Source: Tubulanus polymorphus (lineage: Eukaryota; Nemertea; Palaeonemertea; Tubulaniformes; Tubulanidae). Taken from it: a stretch of 64,000 bases of DNA. The stretch lies in NCBI RefSeq assembly GCF_964204645.1, contig NC_134036.1:6709600-6773599 (forward strand). Reading direction: 5' to 3'. Under the pieces are notes generated by a model, which did not search any database, was not told the origin of the DNA, and saw only the letters and a list, made by a program, of their open reading frames with translations. Shown here piece after piece: positions 48,301 to 60,715 of this stretch. A program made the translations under genes and the position numbers. Within the stretch, counting starts at the first letter, position 1. Every line of letters begins with the position of its first letter.

Positions 48301-51300
48301 GCATTGAGGGAGGGAGGGTGGCAGTAGGTCGGTCGTCCGTCCGTTTGTCAGTGTGCCGGCAGTGATGGTTGTTCGAAAAATGACTAAGGGCTGACCGGGC
48401 CTTGATCAGCGTTACGACCCGGCGCTGGTCAGGGCGGGAGGGAGGGAGGCAGTAGGTCGGTCGTCCATCCGTTCGTCAGTGTGCCGGCGGTGGTAGTTCG
48501 AAAAACGACTAAGTGCTGACCGGGCCTAGATCAGCGTTACGACTCGGTGCAGTGAGGGAGGGAGAGAGGCAGTAGGTCGGTCGTCCGTCCGGTCGTCAGT
48601 GTGCCGGCGGTGGTTGTTCGAAAAACGACTAAGTGCTGACCGGGCCTTGATCAGCGTTACGACCCGGTGCAGTGAGGGAGGGAGGGAGGCAGTAGGTCGG
48701 TCGTCCGTCCGTTCGTCAGTGTGCCGGCAGAGTTGGTTGTTCGAAAAACGACTAAGTGCTGACCGGGCCTTGATCAGCGTTACGACCCGGTGCAGTGAGA
48801 GAGGGAGGGAGGGAGGCAGTAGGTCGGTCGTCCATCCGTTCGTCAGTGTGCCGGCGGTGGTAGTTCAAAAAACGACTAAGTGCTGACCGGGCCTTGATCA
48901 GCGTTACGACCCGGTGCAGTGAGGGAGGGAGGGAGGCAGTAGGTCGGTCGTCCATCCGTTCGTCAGTGTGCCGGCGGTGGTAGTTCGAAAAACGACTAAG
49001 TGCTGACCGGGCCTAGATCAGCGTTACGACTCGGTGCAGTGAGGGAGGGAGAGAGGCAGTAGGTCGGTCGTCCGTCCGGTCGTCAGTGTGCCGGCGGTGG
49101 TTGTTCGAAAAACGACTAAGTGCTGACCGGGCCTTGATCAGCGTTACGATCCGGTGCAGTGAGGGAGGGAGGGAGGCAGTAGGTCGGTCGTCCGTCCGTT
49201 CGTCAGTGTGCCGGCAGAGTTGGTTGTTCGAAAAACGACTAAGTGCTGACCGGGCCTTGATCAGCGTTACGACCCGGTGCAGTGAGAGAGGGAGGGAGGG
49301 AGGCAGTAGGTCGGTCGTCCATCCGTTCGTCAGTGTGCCGGCGGTGGTAGTTCAAAAAACGACTAAGTGCTGACCGGGCCTTGATCAGCGTTACGACCCG
49401 GTGCAGTGAGGGAGGGAGGGAGGCAGTAGGTCGGTCGTCCGTCCGTTCGCCAGTGTGCCGCTGGTGGTTGTTCGAAAAACGACTAAGTGCTGACCGGGCC
49501 TTGATCAGCGTTACGACCCGGAGCATTGAGGGAGGGAGGGAGGCAGTAGGTCGGTCGTCCGTCCGTTTGTCAGTGTGCCGGCAGTGATGGTTGTTCGAAA
49601 AATGACTAAGGGCTGACCGGGCCTTGATCAGCGTTACGACCCGGCGCTGGTCAAGGGTGGGAGGGAGGGAGGTAGTAGGTCGGTCGTCCGTCCGTTCGTC
49701 AGTGTGCCGGCGGTGGTTGTTCGAAAAACGACTAAGTGCTGACCGGGCCTTAATCAGCGTTACGACCCGGCACCGGTCAGGGAGGGAGGGAGGGAGGCAG
49801 TAGGTCGGTCGTCCGTCCGTTCGTCAGTGTGCCGGCGGTGGTTTTTCGAAAAACGACTAAGTGCTGACCGGGCCTTGATCAGCGTTACGACCCGGAGCAG
49901 TGAGGGAGGGAGGGAGGCAGTAGGTCGGTCGTCCGTCCGTTTGTCAGTGTGCCGGCAGTGATGGTTGTTCGAAAAACGACTAAGGGCTGACCGGGCCTTA
50001 ATCAGCGTTACGACCCGGCGCTGGTCAGGGAGGGAGGGAGGGAGGCAGTAGGTCGGTCGTCCATCCGTTCGTCAGTGTGCCGGCGGTGGTTGTTCGAAAA
50101 ACGACTAAGTGCTAACCGGGCCATGATCAGCGTTACGACCCGGTGCTGTGAGGGAGGGAGGGAGGCACTAGGACAGTCGTCCGCCCGTTAGTCAGTGTGT
50201 CGGCGGTTGTTGTTCGAAAAACGACTAAGTGCTGACCGGGCCATGAACAGCGTTACGACCCGGCACCGGTCAGGAAGGGAGGGAGGGTGGCAGTAGGTCG
50301 GTCGTCCGTTCGTTGGTCAGTGTGCCGGCGGTGGTAGTTCGAAAAACGACTAAGTGCTGACCGGGCCTTGATCAGCGTTACGACCCGGAGCAGTGTGGGA
50401 GGGAGGGGGACAGTAGGTCGGTCGTCCGTCCGTTCGTCAGTGTGCCGGCAGAGTTGGTTGTTCGAAAAACGACTAAGTGCTGACCGGGCCTTGATCAGCG
50501 TTACGACCCGGTGCTGTGAGGGAGGGAGGGAGGCAGTAGGTCGGTCGTCCATCCGTTCGTCAGTGTGCCGGCGGTGGTTGTTCGAAAAACGACTAAGTGC
50601 TGACCGGGCCTTGATCAGCGTTACGACCCGGCGCAGTGAGGAAGGGAGGGAGGGAGGCAGTAGGTCGGTCGTCCATCCGTTCGTCAGTGTGCCGGCGGTG
50701 GTTGTTCGAAAAACGACTAAGTGCTGACCGGGCCTTGATCAGCGTTACGACCCGGTGCAGTGAGGGAGGGAGGGAGGCACTAGGACAGTCGTCCGCCCGT
50801 TAGTCAGTGTGTCGGCGGTTGTTGTTCGAAAAACGACTAAGTGCTGACCGGGCCATGAACAGCGTTACGACCCGGCACCGGTCAGGAAGGGAGGGAGGGT
50901 GGCAGTAGGTCGGTCGTCCGTCCGTTCGTCAGTGTGCCGGCGGTGGTTTTTCGAAAAACGACTAAGTGCTGACCGGGCCTTGATCAGCGTTACGACCCGG
51001 CACCGGTCAGGGAGGGAGGGAGGCTGTAGGTCGGTCGTCCATCCGTTCGTCAGTGTGCCGGCGGTGGTAGTTCGAAAAACGACTAAGTGCTGACCGGGCC
51101 TTGATCAGCGTTACGACCCGGAGCAGTGAGGGAGGGAGGGAGGCAGTAGGTCGGTCGTCCATCCGTTCGTCAGTGTGCCGGCGGTGGTTGTTCGAAAAAC
51201 GACTAAGTGCTGACCGGGCCATGATCAGCGTTACGACCCGGTGCAGTGAGGGAGGGATGGAGGCACTAGGACAGTCGTCCGCCCGTTAGTCAGTGTGTCG

Positions 51301-51404
51301 GCGGTTGTTGTTCGAAAAACGACTAAGTGCTGACCGGGCCATGAACAGCGTTACGACCCGGCACCGGTCAGGAAGGGAGGGAGGGTGGCAGTAGGTCGGT
51401 CGTC

Positions 51405-54400
51405 CGTTCGTTCGTCAGTGTGCCGGCGGTGGTTGTTCGAATAACGACTAAGTGCTGACCGGGCCTTGATCAGCGTTACGACCCGGCACCGGTCAGGGAG
51501 GGAGGGAGGGAGGCAGTAGGTCGGTCGTCCGTCCGTTCGTCATTGTGCCGGCGGTGGTAGTTCGAAAAACGACTAAGTGCTTACCGGGCCTTGATCAACG
51601 TTACGACCCGGTGCAGTGAGGGAGGGAGGGAGGCAGTAGGTCGGTCGTCCATCCGTTCGTCAGTGTGCCGGCGGTGGTAGTTCGAAAAACGACTAAGTGC
51701 TGACCGGGCCTTGATCAGCGTTACGACCCGGTGCAGTGAGGGAGGGAGGGAGGGAGGCAGTAGGTCGGTCGTCCATCCGTTCGTCAGTGTGCCGGCGGTG
51801 GTAGTTCGAAAAACGACTAAGTGCTGACCGGGCCTAGATCAGCGTTACGACTCGGTGCAGTGAGGGAGGGAGAGCGGCAGTAGGTCGGTCGTCCGTCCGG
51901 TCGTCAGTGTGCCGGCGGTGGTTGTTCGAAAAACGACTAAGTGCTGACCGGGCCTTGATCAGCGTTACGACCCGGTGCAGTGAGGGAGGGAGGGTGGCAG
52001 TAGGTCGGTCGTCCGTTCGTTGGTCAGTGTGCCGGCGGTGGTAGTTCGAAAAACGACTAAGTGCTGACCGGGCCTTGATCAGCGTTACGACCCGGAGCAG
52101 TGTGGGAGGGAGGGGGACAGTAGGTCGGTCGTCCGTTCGTTCGTCAGTGTGCCGGCGGTGGTTGTTCGAATAACGACTAAGTGCTGACCGGGCCTTGATC
52201 AGCGTTACGACCTGGCACCGGTCAGGGAGGGAGGGAGGGAGGCAGTAGGTCGGTCGTCCGTCCGTTCGTCATTGTGCCGGCGGTGGTAGTTCGAAAAACG
52301 ACTAAGTGCTTACCGGGCCTTGATCAGCGTTACGACCCGGTGCAGTGAGGGAGGGAGGGAGGCAGTAGGTCGGTCGTCCATCCGTTCGTCAGTGTGCCGG
52401 CGGTGGTAGTTCGAAAAACGACTAAGTGCTGACCGGGCCTTGATCAGCGTTACGACCCGGTGCAGTGAGGGAGGGAGGGAGGGAGGCAGTAGGTCGGTCG
52501 TCCATCCGTTCGTCAGTGTGCCGGCGGTGGTAGTTCGAAAAACGACTAAGTGCTGACCGGGCCTAGATCAGCGTTACGACCCGGAGCAGTGAGGGAGGGA
52601 GGGAGGCAGTAGGTCGGTCGTCCGTCCGTTCGCCAGTGTGCCGCTGGTTGTTGTTCGAAAAACGACTAAGTGCTGACCGGGCCTTGATCAGCGTTACGAC
52701 CCGGTGCAGTGAGGGAGGGAGGGAGGCACTAGGACAGTCATCCGCCCGTTAGTCAGTGTGTCGGCGGTTGTTGTTCGAAAAACGACTAAGTGCTGACCGG
52801 GCCATGAACAGCGTTACGACCCGGCACCGGTCAGGAAGGGAGGGAGGGTGGCAGTAGGTCGGTCGTCCGTTCGTTGGTCAGTGTGCCGGCGGTGGTAGTT
52901 CGAAAAACGACTAAGTGCTGACCGGGCCTTGATCAGCGTTACGACCCGGAGCAGTGTGGGAGGGAGGGGGACAGTAGGTCGGTCGTCCGTCCGTTCGTCA
53001 GTGTGCCGGCAGAGTTGGTTGTTCGAAAAACGACTAAGTGCTGACCGGGCCTTGATCAGCGTTACGACCCGGTGCTGTGAGGGAGGGAGGGAGGCAGTAG
53101 GTCGGTCGTCCATCCGTTCGTCAGTGTGCCGGCGGTGGTTGTTCGAAAAACGACTAAGTGCTGACCGGGCCTTGATCAGCGTTACGACCCGGAGCAGTGA
53201 GGGAGAGAGGGAGGCAGTAGGTCGGTCGTCCATCCGTTCGTCAGTGTGCCGGCGGTGGTTGTTCGAAAAACGACTAAGTGCTGACCGGGCCTTGATCAGC
53301 GTTACGACCCGGTGCAGTAAGGGAGGGAGGGAGGCACTAGGACAGTCGTCCGCCCGTAAGTCAGTGTGTCGGCGGTTGTTGTTCGAAAAACGACTAAGTG
53401 CTGACCGGGCCATGAACAGCGTTACGACCCGGCACCGGTCAGGAAGGGAGGGAGGATGGCAGTAGGTCGGTCGTCCGTCCGTTTGTCAGTGTGCCGGCAG
53501 TGATGGTTGTTCGAAAAATGACTAAGGGCTGACCGGGCCTTGATCAGCGTTACGACCCGGCGCTTGTCAAGGGCGGGAGGGAGGGAGGGAGGCAGTAGGT
53601 CGGTCGTCCATCCGTTCGTCAGTGTGCCGGCGGTGGTAGTTCGAAAAACGACTAAGTGCTGACCGGGCCTAGATCAGCGTTACGACCCGGCGCAGTGAGG
53701 AAGGGAGGGAGGGAGGCTGTAGGTCGGTCGTCCATCCGTTCGTCAGTGTGCCGGCGGTGGTAGTTCGAAAAACGACTAAGTGCTGACCGGGCCTTGATCA
53801 GCGTTACGACCCGGAGCAGTGAGGGAGGGAGGGAGGCAGTAGGTCGGTCGTCCATCCGTTCGTCTGTGTGCCGGCGGTGGTAGTTCGAAAAACGACTAAG
53901 TGCTGACCGGGCCTTGATCAGCATTACGACCCGGTGCAGTGAGGGAGGGAGGGAGGGAGGCAGTAGGTCGGTCGTCCATCCGTTCGTCAGTGTGCCGGCG
54001 GTGGTAGTTCGAAAAACGACTAAGTGCTGACCGGGCCTTGATCAGCGTTACGACCCGGTGCAGTGAGGGAGGGAGGGAGGCAGTAGGTCGGTCGTCCGTC
54101 CGTTCGCCAGTGTGCCGGCGGTGGTTGTTCGAAAAACGACTAAGTGCTGACCGGGCCTTGATCAGCGTTACGACCCGGTGCAGTGAGGGAGGGAGGGAGG
54201 GAGGCAGTAGGTCGGTCGTCCATCCGTTCGTCAGTGTGCCGGCGGTGGTAGTTAAAAAAAAAGAACAAGTGCTGACCGGGCCTTGATCAGCGTTACGACC
54301 CGGTGCAGTGAGGGAGGGAGGGAGGGAGGCAGTAGGTCGGTCGTCCATCCGTTCGTCAGTGTGCCGGCGGTGGTAGTTCAAAAAACGACTAAGTGCTGAC

Positions 54401-54879
54401 CGGGCCTTGATCAGCGTTACGACCCGGTGCAGTGAGGGAGGGAGGGAGGCAGTAGGTCGGTCGTCCGTCCGTTCGCCAGTGTGCCGCTGGTGGTTGTTCG
54501 AAAAACGACTAAGTGCTGACCGGGCCTTGATCAGCGTTACGACCCGGAGCAGTGAGGGAGGGAGGGAGGCAGTAGGTCGGTCGTCCGTCCGTTCGCCAGT
54601 TTACCGCTGGTGGTTGTTCGAAAAACGACTAAGTGCTGACCGGGCCTTGATCAGCGTTACGACCCGGTGCAGTGAGGGAGGGAGGGAGGCACTAGGACAG
54701 TCGTCCGCCCGTTAGTCAGTGTGTCGGCGGTTGTTGTTCGAAAAACGACTAAGTGCTGACCGGGCCTTGATCAGCGTTACGACCCGGCGCTTGTCAAGGG
54801 CGGGAGGGAGGGAGGGAGGCAGTAGGTCGGTCGTCCATCCGTTCGTCAGTGTGCCGGCGGTGGTAGTTCGAAAAACGAC
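51405..54879 (+). repeat. Mosaic stretch related to 11.4-16 kb
   Basis: Pieces can be matched to the left half of the window: 51545-51970 to about 11456-11880 (offset 40089), 52575-53190 to about 11877-12492 (offset 40698), 53285-53560 to about 15766-16040 (offset 37519), and 54407-54715 to 14189-14497 (offset 40218). The pieces are not in the same order as at the left. The stretch separates the second and third versions of the large unit and holds no gene. Confidence 0.7.
54254..54266 (+). other. Aberrant A-rich core, single copy
   Basis: Where all other monomers have CGAAAAACGACT after GGTAGTT, this one has nine A followed by GAAC, one base longer. Every CpG of this part is lost at once. 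I saw no second copy. It could be a real local mutation or a consensus error in an A-rich, repetitive stretch. Confidence 0.75.
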
Positions 54880-57800
54880 TAAGTGCTGACCGGGCCTTGA
54901 TCAGCGTTACGACCCGGTGCAGTGAGGGAGGGAGGGAGGCAGTAGGTCGGTCGTCCATCCGTTCGTCAGTGTGCCGGCGGTGGTAGTTCGAAAAACGACT
55001 AAGTGCTGACCGGGCCTAGATCAGCGTTACGACTCGGTGCAGTGAGGGAGGGAGAGAGGCAGTAGGTCGGTCGTCCGTCCGGTCGTCAGTGTGCCGGCGG
55101 TGGTTGTTCGAAAAACGACTAAGTGCTGACCGGGCCTTGATCAGCGTTACGATCCGGTGCAGTGAGGGAGGGAGGGAGGCAGTAGGTCGGTCGTCCGTCC
55201 GTTCGTCAGTGTGCCGGCAGAGTTGGTTGTTCGAAAAACGACTAAGTGCTGACCGGGCCTTGATCAGCGTTACGACCCGGTGCAGTGAGAGAGGGAGGGA
55301 GGGAGGCAGTAGGTCGGTCGTCCATCCGTTCGTCAGTGTGCCGGCGGTGGTAGTTCAAAAAACGACTAAGTGCTGACCGGGCCTTGATCAGCGTTACGAC
55401 CCGGTGCAGTGAGGGAGGGAGGGAGGCAGTAGGTCGGTCGTCCGTCCGTTCGCCAGTGTGCCGCTGGTGGTTGTTCGAAAAACGACTAAGTGCTGACCGG
55501 GCCTTGATCAGCGTTACGACCCGGAGCATTGAGGGAGGGAGGGAGGCAGTAGGTCGGTCGTCCGTCCGTTTGTCAGTGTGCCGGCAGTGATGGTTGTTCG
55601 AAAAATGACTAAGGGCTGACCGGGCCTTGATCAGCGTTACGACCCGGCGCTGGTCAAGGGTGGGAGGGAGGGAGGTAGTAGGTCGGTCGTCCGTCCGTTC
55701 GTCAGTGTGCCGGCGGTGGTTGTTCGAAAAACGACTAAGTGCTGACCGGGCCTTAATCAGCGTTACGACCCGGCACCGGTCAGGGAGGGAGGGAGGGAGG
55801 CAGTAGGTCGGTCGTCCGTCCGTTCGTCAGTGTGCCGGCGGTGGTTTTTCGAAAAACGACTAAGTGCTGACCGGGCCTTGATCAGCGTTACGACCCGGAG
55901 CAGTGAGGGAGGGAGGGAGGCAGTAGGTCGGTCGTCCGTCCGTTTGTCAGTGTGCCGGCAGTGATGGTTGTTCGAAAAACGACTAAGGGCTGACCGGGCC
56001 TTAATCAGCGTTACGACCCGGCGCTGGTCAGGGAGGGAGGGAGGGAGGCAGTAGGTCGGTCGTCCATCCGTTCGTCAGTGTGCCGGCGGTGGTTGTTCGA
56101 AAAACGACTAAGTGCTAACCGGGCCATGATCAGCGTTACGACCCGGTGCTGTGAGGGAGGGAGGGAGGCACTAGGACAGTCGTCCGCCCGTTAGTCAGTG
56201 TGTCGGCGGTTGTTGTTCGAAAAACGACTAAGTGCTGACCGGGCCATGAACAGCGTTACGACCCGGCACCGGTCAGGAAGGGAGGGAGGGTGGCAGTAGG
56301 TCGGTCGTCCGTTCGTTGGTCAGTGTGCCGGCGGTGGTAGTTCGAAAAACGACTAAGTGCTGACCGGGCCTTGATCAGCGTTACGACCCGGAGCAGTGTG
56401 GGAGGGAGGGGGACAGTAGGTCGGTCGTCCGTCCGTTCGTCAGTGTGCCGGCAGAGTTGGTTGTTCGAAAAACGACTAAGTGCTGACCGGGCCTTGATCA
56501 GCGTTACGACCCGGTGCTGTGAGGGAGGGAGGGAGGCAGTAGGTCGGTCGTCCATCCGTTCGTCAGTGTGCCGGCGGTGGTTGTTCGAAAAACGACTAAG
56601 TGCTGACCGGGCCTTGATCAGCGTTACGACCCGGCGCAGTGAGGAAGGGAGGGAGGGAGGCAGTAGGTCGGTCGTCCATCCGTTCGTCAGTGTGCCGGCG
56701 GTGGTTGTTCGAAAAACGACTAAGTGCTGACCGGGCCTTGATCAGCGTTACGACCCGGTGCAGTGAGGGAGGGAGGGAGGCACTAGGACAGTCGTCCGCC
56801 CGTTAGTCAGTGTGTCGGCGGTTGTTGTTCGAAAAACGACTAAGTGCTGACCGGGCCATGAACAGCGTTACGACCCGGCACCGGTCAGGAAGGGAGGGAG
56901 GGTGGCAGTAGGTCGGTCGTCCGTCCGTTCGTCAGTGTGCCGGCGGTGGTTTTTCGAAAAACGACTAAGTGCTGACCGGGCCTTGATCAGCGTTACGACC
57001 CGGCACCGGTCAGGGAGGGAGGGAGGCTGTAGGTCGGTCGTCCATCCGTTCGTCAGTGTGCCGGCGGTGGTAGTTCGAAAAACGACTAAGTGCTGACCGG
57101 GCCTTGATCAGCGTTACGACCCGGAGCAGTGAGGGAGGGAGGGAGGCAGTAGGTCGGTCGTCCATCCGTTCGTCAGTGTGCCGGCGGTGGTTGTTCGAAA
57201 AACGACTAAGTGCTGACCGGGCCATGATCAGCGTTACGACCCGGTGCAGTGAGGGAGGGATGGAGGCACTAGGACAGTCGTCCGCCCGTTAGTCAGTGTG
57301 TCGGCGGTTGTTGTTCGAAAAACGACTAAGTGCTGACCGGGCCATGAACAGCGTTACGACCCGGCACCGGTCAGGAAGGGAGGGAGGGTGGCAGTAGGTC
57401 GGTCGTCCGTCCGTTCGTCAGTGTGCCGGCGGTGGTTGTTCGAAAAACGACTAAGTGCTGACCGGGCCTTAATCAGCGTTACGACCCGGCACCGGTCAGG
57501 AAGGGAGGGAGGGTGGCAGTAGGTCGGTCGTCCGTTCGTTGGTCAGTGTGCCGGCGCTGGTAGTTCGAAAAACGACTGAGTGCTGACCGGGCCTTGATCA
57601 GCGTTACGACCCGGAGCAGTGTGGGAGGGAGGGGGACAGTAGGTCGGTCGTCCGTCCGTTCGTCAGTGTGCCGGCAGAGTTGGTTGTTCGAAAAACGACT
57701 AAGTGCTGGCCGGGCCTTGATCAGCATTAGGACCCGGTGCTGTGAGGGAGGGAGGGAGGCAGTAGGTCGGTCGTCCATCCGTTCGTCAGTGTGCCGGCGG

Positions 57801-58620
57801 TGGTTGTTCGAAAAACGACTAAGTGCTGACCGGGCCTTGATCAGCGTTACGACCCGGTGCAGTGAGGGAGGGAGGGAGGCACTAGGACAGTCGTCCGCCC
57901 GTTAGTCAGTGTGTCGGCGGTTGTTGTTCGAAAAACGACTAAGTGCTGACCGGGCCTTGATCAGCGTTACGACCCGGTGCAGTGAGGGAGGGAGGGAGGC
58001 ACTAGGACAGTCGTCCGCCCGTTAGTCAGTGTGTCGGCGGTTGTTGTTCGAAAAACGACTAAGTGCTGACCGGGCCATGAACAGCGTTACGACCCGGCAC
58101 CGGTCAGGAAGGGAGGGAGGGTGGCAGTAGGTCGGTCGTCCGTCCGTTCGTCAGTGTGCCGGCGGTGGTTGTTCGAAAAACGACTAAGTGCTGACCGGGC
58201 CTTAATCAGCGTTACGACCCGGCACCGGTCAGGAAGGGAGGGAGGGTGGTAGTAGGTCGGTCGTCCGTTCGTTGGTCAGTGTGCCGGCGGTGGTAGTTCG
58301 AACAACGACTAAGTGCTGACCGGGCCTTGACCAGCGTTACGACCCGGAGCAGTGTGGGAGGGAGGGGGACAGTAGGTCGGTCGTCCGTCCGTTCGTCAGT
58401 GTGCCGGCAGAGTTGGTTGTTCGAAAAACGACTAATTGCTGACCGGGCCTTGATCAGCGTTAGGACCCGGTGCTGTGAGGGAGGGAGGGAGGCAGTAGGT
58501 CGGTCGTCCGTCCGTTTGTCAGTGTGCCGGCAGTGATTGTTGTTCGAAAAATGACTAAGGGCTGACCGGGCCTTGATCAGCGTTACGACCCGGCACTGGT
58601 CAGGGAGGGAGGGAGGGAGG
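54880..58620 (+). repeat. Third version of the large unit, part 1
   Basis: Matches 39568-43308 with a constant offset of 15312, so it runs across the junction between the first two large units (41965, here 57277). The left portion also matches 48877-51400 (offset 6003). It includes the TTACGATCCGG mark at 55153. The match ends where this copy has GGCAGTAGG and the partner has GGCTGTAGG. Confidence 0.84.
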
Positions 58621-58977
58621 CAGTAGGTCGGTCGTCCGTCCGTTTGTCAGTGTGCCGGCAGTGATGGTTGTTCGAAAAATGACTAAGGGCTGACCGGGCC
58701 TTGATCAGCGTTACGACCCGGCGCTGGTCAGGGCGGGAGGGAGGGAGGCAGTAGGTCGGTCGTCCGTTCGTTGGTCAGTGTGCCGGCGCTGGTAGTTCGA
58801 AAAACGACTGAGTGCTGACCGGGCCTTGATCAGCGTTACGACCCGGAGCAGTGTGGGAGGGAGGGGGACAGTAGGTCGGTCGTCCGTCCGTTCGTCAGTG
58901 TGCCGGCAGAGTTGGTTGTTCGAAAAACGACTAAGTGCTGGCCGGGCCTTGATCAGCATTAGGACCCGGTGCTGTGA
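58621..58977 (+). repeat. Junction stretch with a local re-copy
   Basis: A class E unit is followed by a piece (58749-58990) repeating 57517-57758 (offset 1232), including the rare CGACTGAGTGC and CTGGCCGGG marks. It joins part 1 to part 2 of the third large unit and looks like a local duplication made during an exchange. Confidence 0.72.
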
Positions 58978-60715
58978 GGGAGGGAGGGAGGCACTAGGAC
59001 AGTCGTCCGCCCGTTAGTCAGTGTGTCGGCGGTTGTTGTTCGAAAAACGACTAAGTGCTGACCGGGCCATGAACAGCGTTACGACCCGGCACCGGTCAGG
59101 AAGGGAGGGAGGGTGGCAGTAGGTCGGTCGTCCGTTCGTTGGTCAGTGTGCCGGCGGTGGTAGTTCGAAAAACGACTAAGTGCTGACCGGGCCTTGATCA
59201 GCGTTACGACCCGGAGCATTGAGGGAGGGAGGGAGGCAGTAGGTCGGTCGTCCGTCCGTTTGTCAGTGTGCCGGCAGTGATGGTTGTTCGAAAAATGACT
59301 AAGGGCTGACCGGGCCTTGATCAGCGTTACGACCCGGCGCTGGTCAGGGCGGGAGGGAGGGAGGCAGTAGGTCGGTCGTCCATCCGTTCGTCAGTGTGCC
59401 GGCGGTGGTAGTTCGAAAAACGACTAAGTGCTGACCGGGCCTAGATCAGCGTTACGACTCGGTGCAGTGAGGGAGGGAGAGAGGCAGTAGGTCGGTCGTC
59501 CGTCCGGTCGTCAGTGTGCCGGCGGTGGTTGTTCGAAAAACGACTAAGTGCTGACCGGGCCTTGATCAGCGTTACGACCCGGTGCAGTGAGGGAGGGAGG
59601 GAGGCAGTAGGTCGGTCGTCCGTCCGTTCGTCAGTGTGCCGGCAGAGTTGGTTGTTCGAAAAACGACTAAGTGCTGACCGGGCCTTGATCAGCGTTACGA
59701 CCCGGTGCAGTGAGAGAGGGAGGGAGGGAGGCAGTAGGTCGGTCGTCCATCCGTTCGTCAGTGTGCCGGCGGTGGTAGTTCGAAAAACGACTAAGTGCTG
59801 ACCGGGCCTTGATCAGCGTTACGACCCGGTACAGTGAGGGAGGGAGGGAGGGGGGCAGTAGGTCGGTCGTCCATCCGTTCGTCAGTGTGCCGGCGGTGGT
59901 AGTTCAAAAAACGACTAAGTGCTGACCGGGCCTTGATCAGCGTTACGACCCGGAGCAGTGTGGGAGGGAGGGGGACAGTAGGTCGGTCGTCCGTCCGTTC
60001 GTCAGTGTGCCGGCAGAGTTGGTTGTTCGAAAAACAACTAAGTGCTGACCGGGCCTTGATCAGCGTTACGACCCGGAGCAGTGAGGGAGGGAGGGAGGCA
60101 GTAGGTCGGTCGTCCGTCCGTTCGCCAGTGTGCCGCTGGTGGTTGTTCGAAAAACGACTAAGTGCTGACCGGGCCTTGATCAACGTTACGACCCGGTGCA
60201 GTGAGGGAGGGAGGGAGGCACTAGGACAGTCGTCCGCCCGTTAGTCAGTGTGTCGGCGGTTGTTGTTCGAAAAACGACTTGATCAGCGTTACGACCCGGT
60301 GCAGTGAGGGCGGGAGGGAGGCAGTAGGTCGGTCGTCCGTCCGTTCGCCAGTGTGCCGCTGGTGGTTGTTCGAAAAACGACTAAGTGCTGACCGGGCCTT
60401 GATCAGCGTTACAACCCGGAGCAGTGAGGGAGGGTGGGAGGCAGTAGGTCGGTCGTCCGTCCGTTCGCCAGTGTGCCGCTGGTGGTTGTTCGAAAAACGA
60501 CTAAGTGCTGACCGGGCCTTGATCAGCGTTACGACCCGGTGCAGTGAGGGAGGGAGGGAGGCACTAGGACAGTCGTCCGCCCGTTAGTCAGTGTGTCGGC
60601 GGTTGTTGTTCGAAAAACGACTAAGTGCTGACCGGTCCATGAACAGCGTTACGACCCGGCACCGGTCAGGAAGGGAGGAAGGGTGGCAGTAGGTCGGTCA
60701 TCCGTTCGTTGGTCA
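58978..60715 (+). repeat. Third version of the large unit, part 2
   Basis: Matches 44029-45766 with a constant offset of 14949. It carries the 103 bp truncated monomer (60205-60307) and TACAACCCGG (near 60412), a change seen in copy two but not in copy one. It is therefore closer to copy two. A private change is CGGTACAG near 59830. Confidence 0.82.
60205..60307 (+). repeat. Truncated 103 bp monomer, third occurrence
   Basis: Same 17-base loss as at 35943-36045, at the matching place in the third version of the large unit. Confidence 0.86.

Larger units (their letters stand above)
41965..51273 (+). repeat. Large higher-order unit, second copy (9309 bp)
   Basis: This is a near-identical neighbour of 33390-41964. 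It carries 742 bp (about 43098-43840, six monomers) that copy one lacks. That piece includes a CGACTAATTGC monomer also seen near 1444 and 27312, and a GATTGTTG variant near 43222. Small differences elsewhere are few, for example TACAACCCGG near 45463 and an ordinary CGACTAAG where copy one has CGAATAAG (36855). Homology to copy one runs on to about 51405, past the unit end. Confidence 0.86.

Noticed and set aside
52814-53413. Longest open frame (199 codons, minus strand) and many 60-180 codon frames on both strands as genes
   Set aside because: They are the same 40-residue unit read from a 120 bp repeat, open on both strands at once. Many apparent starts are TTG or GTG within the repeat. Class B monomers insert TAG, and 4 bp or 5 bp length changes break the frame. 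There is no unique sequence, domain, intron signal or promoter.
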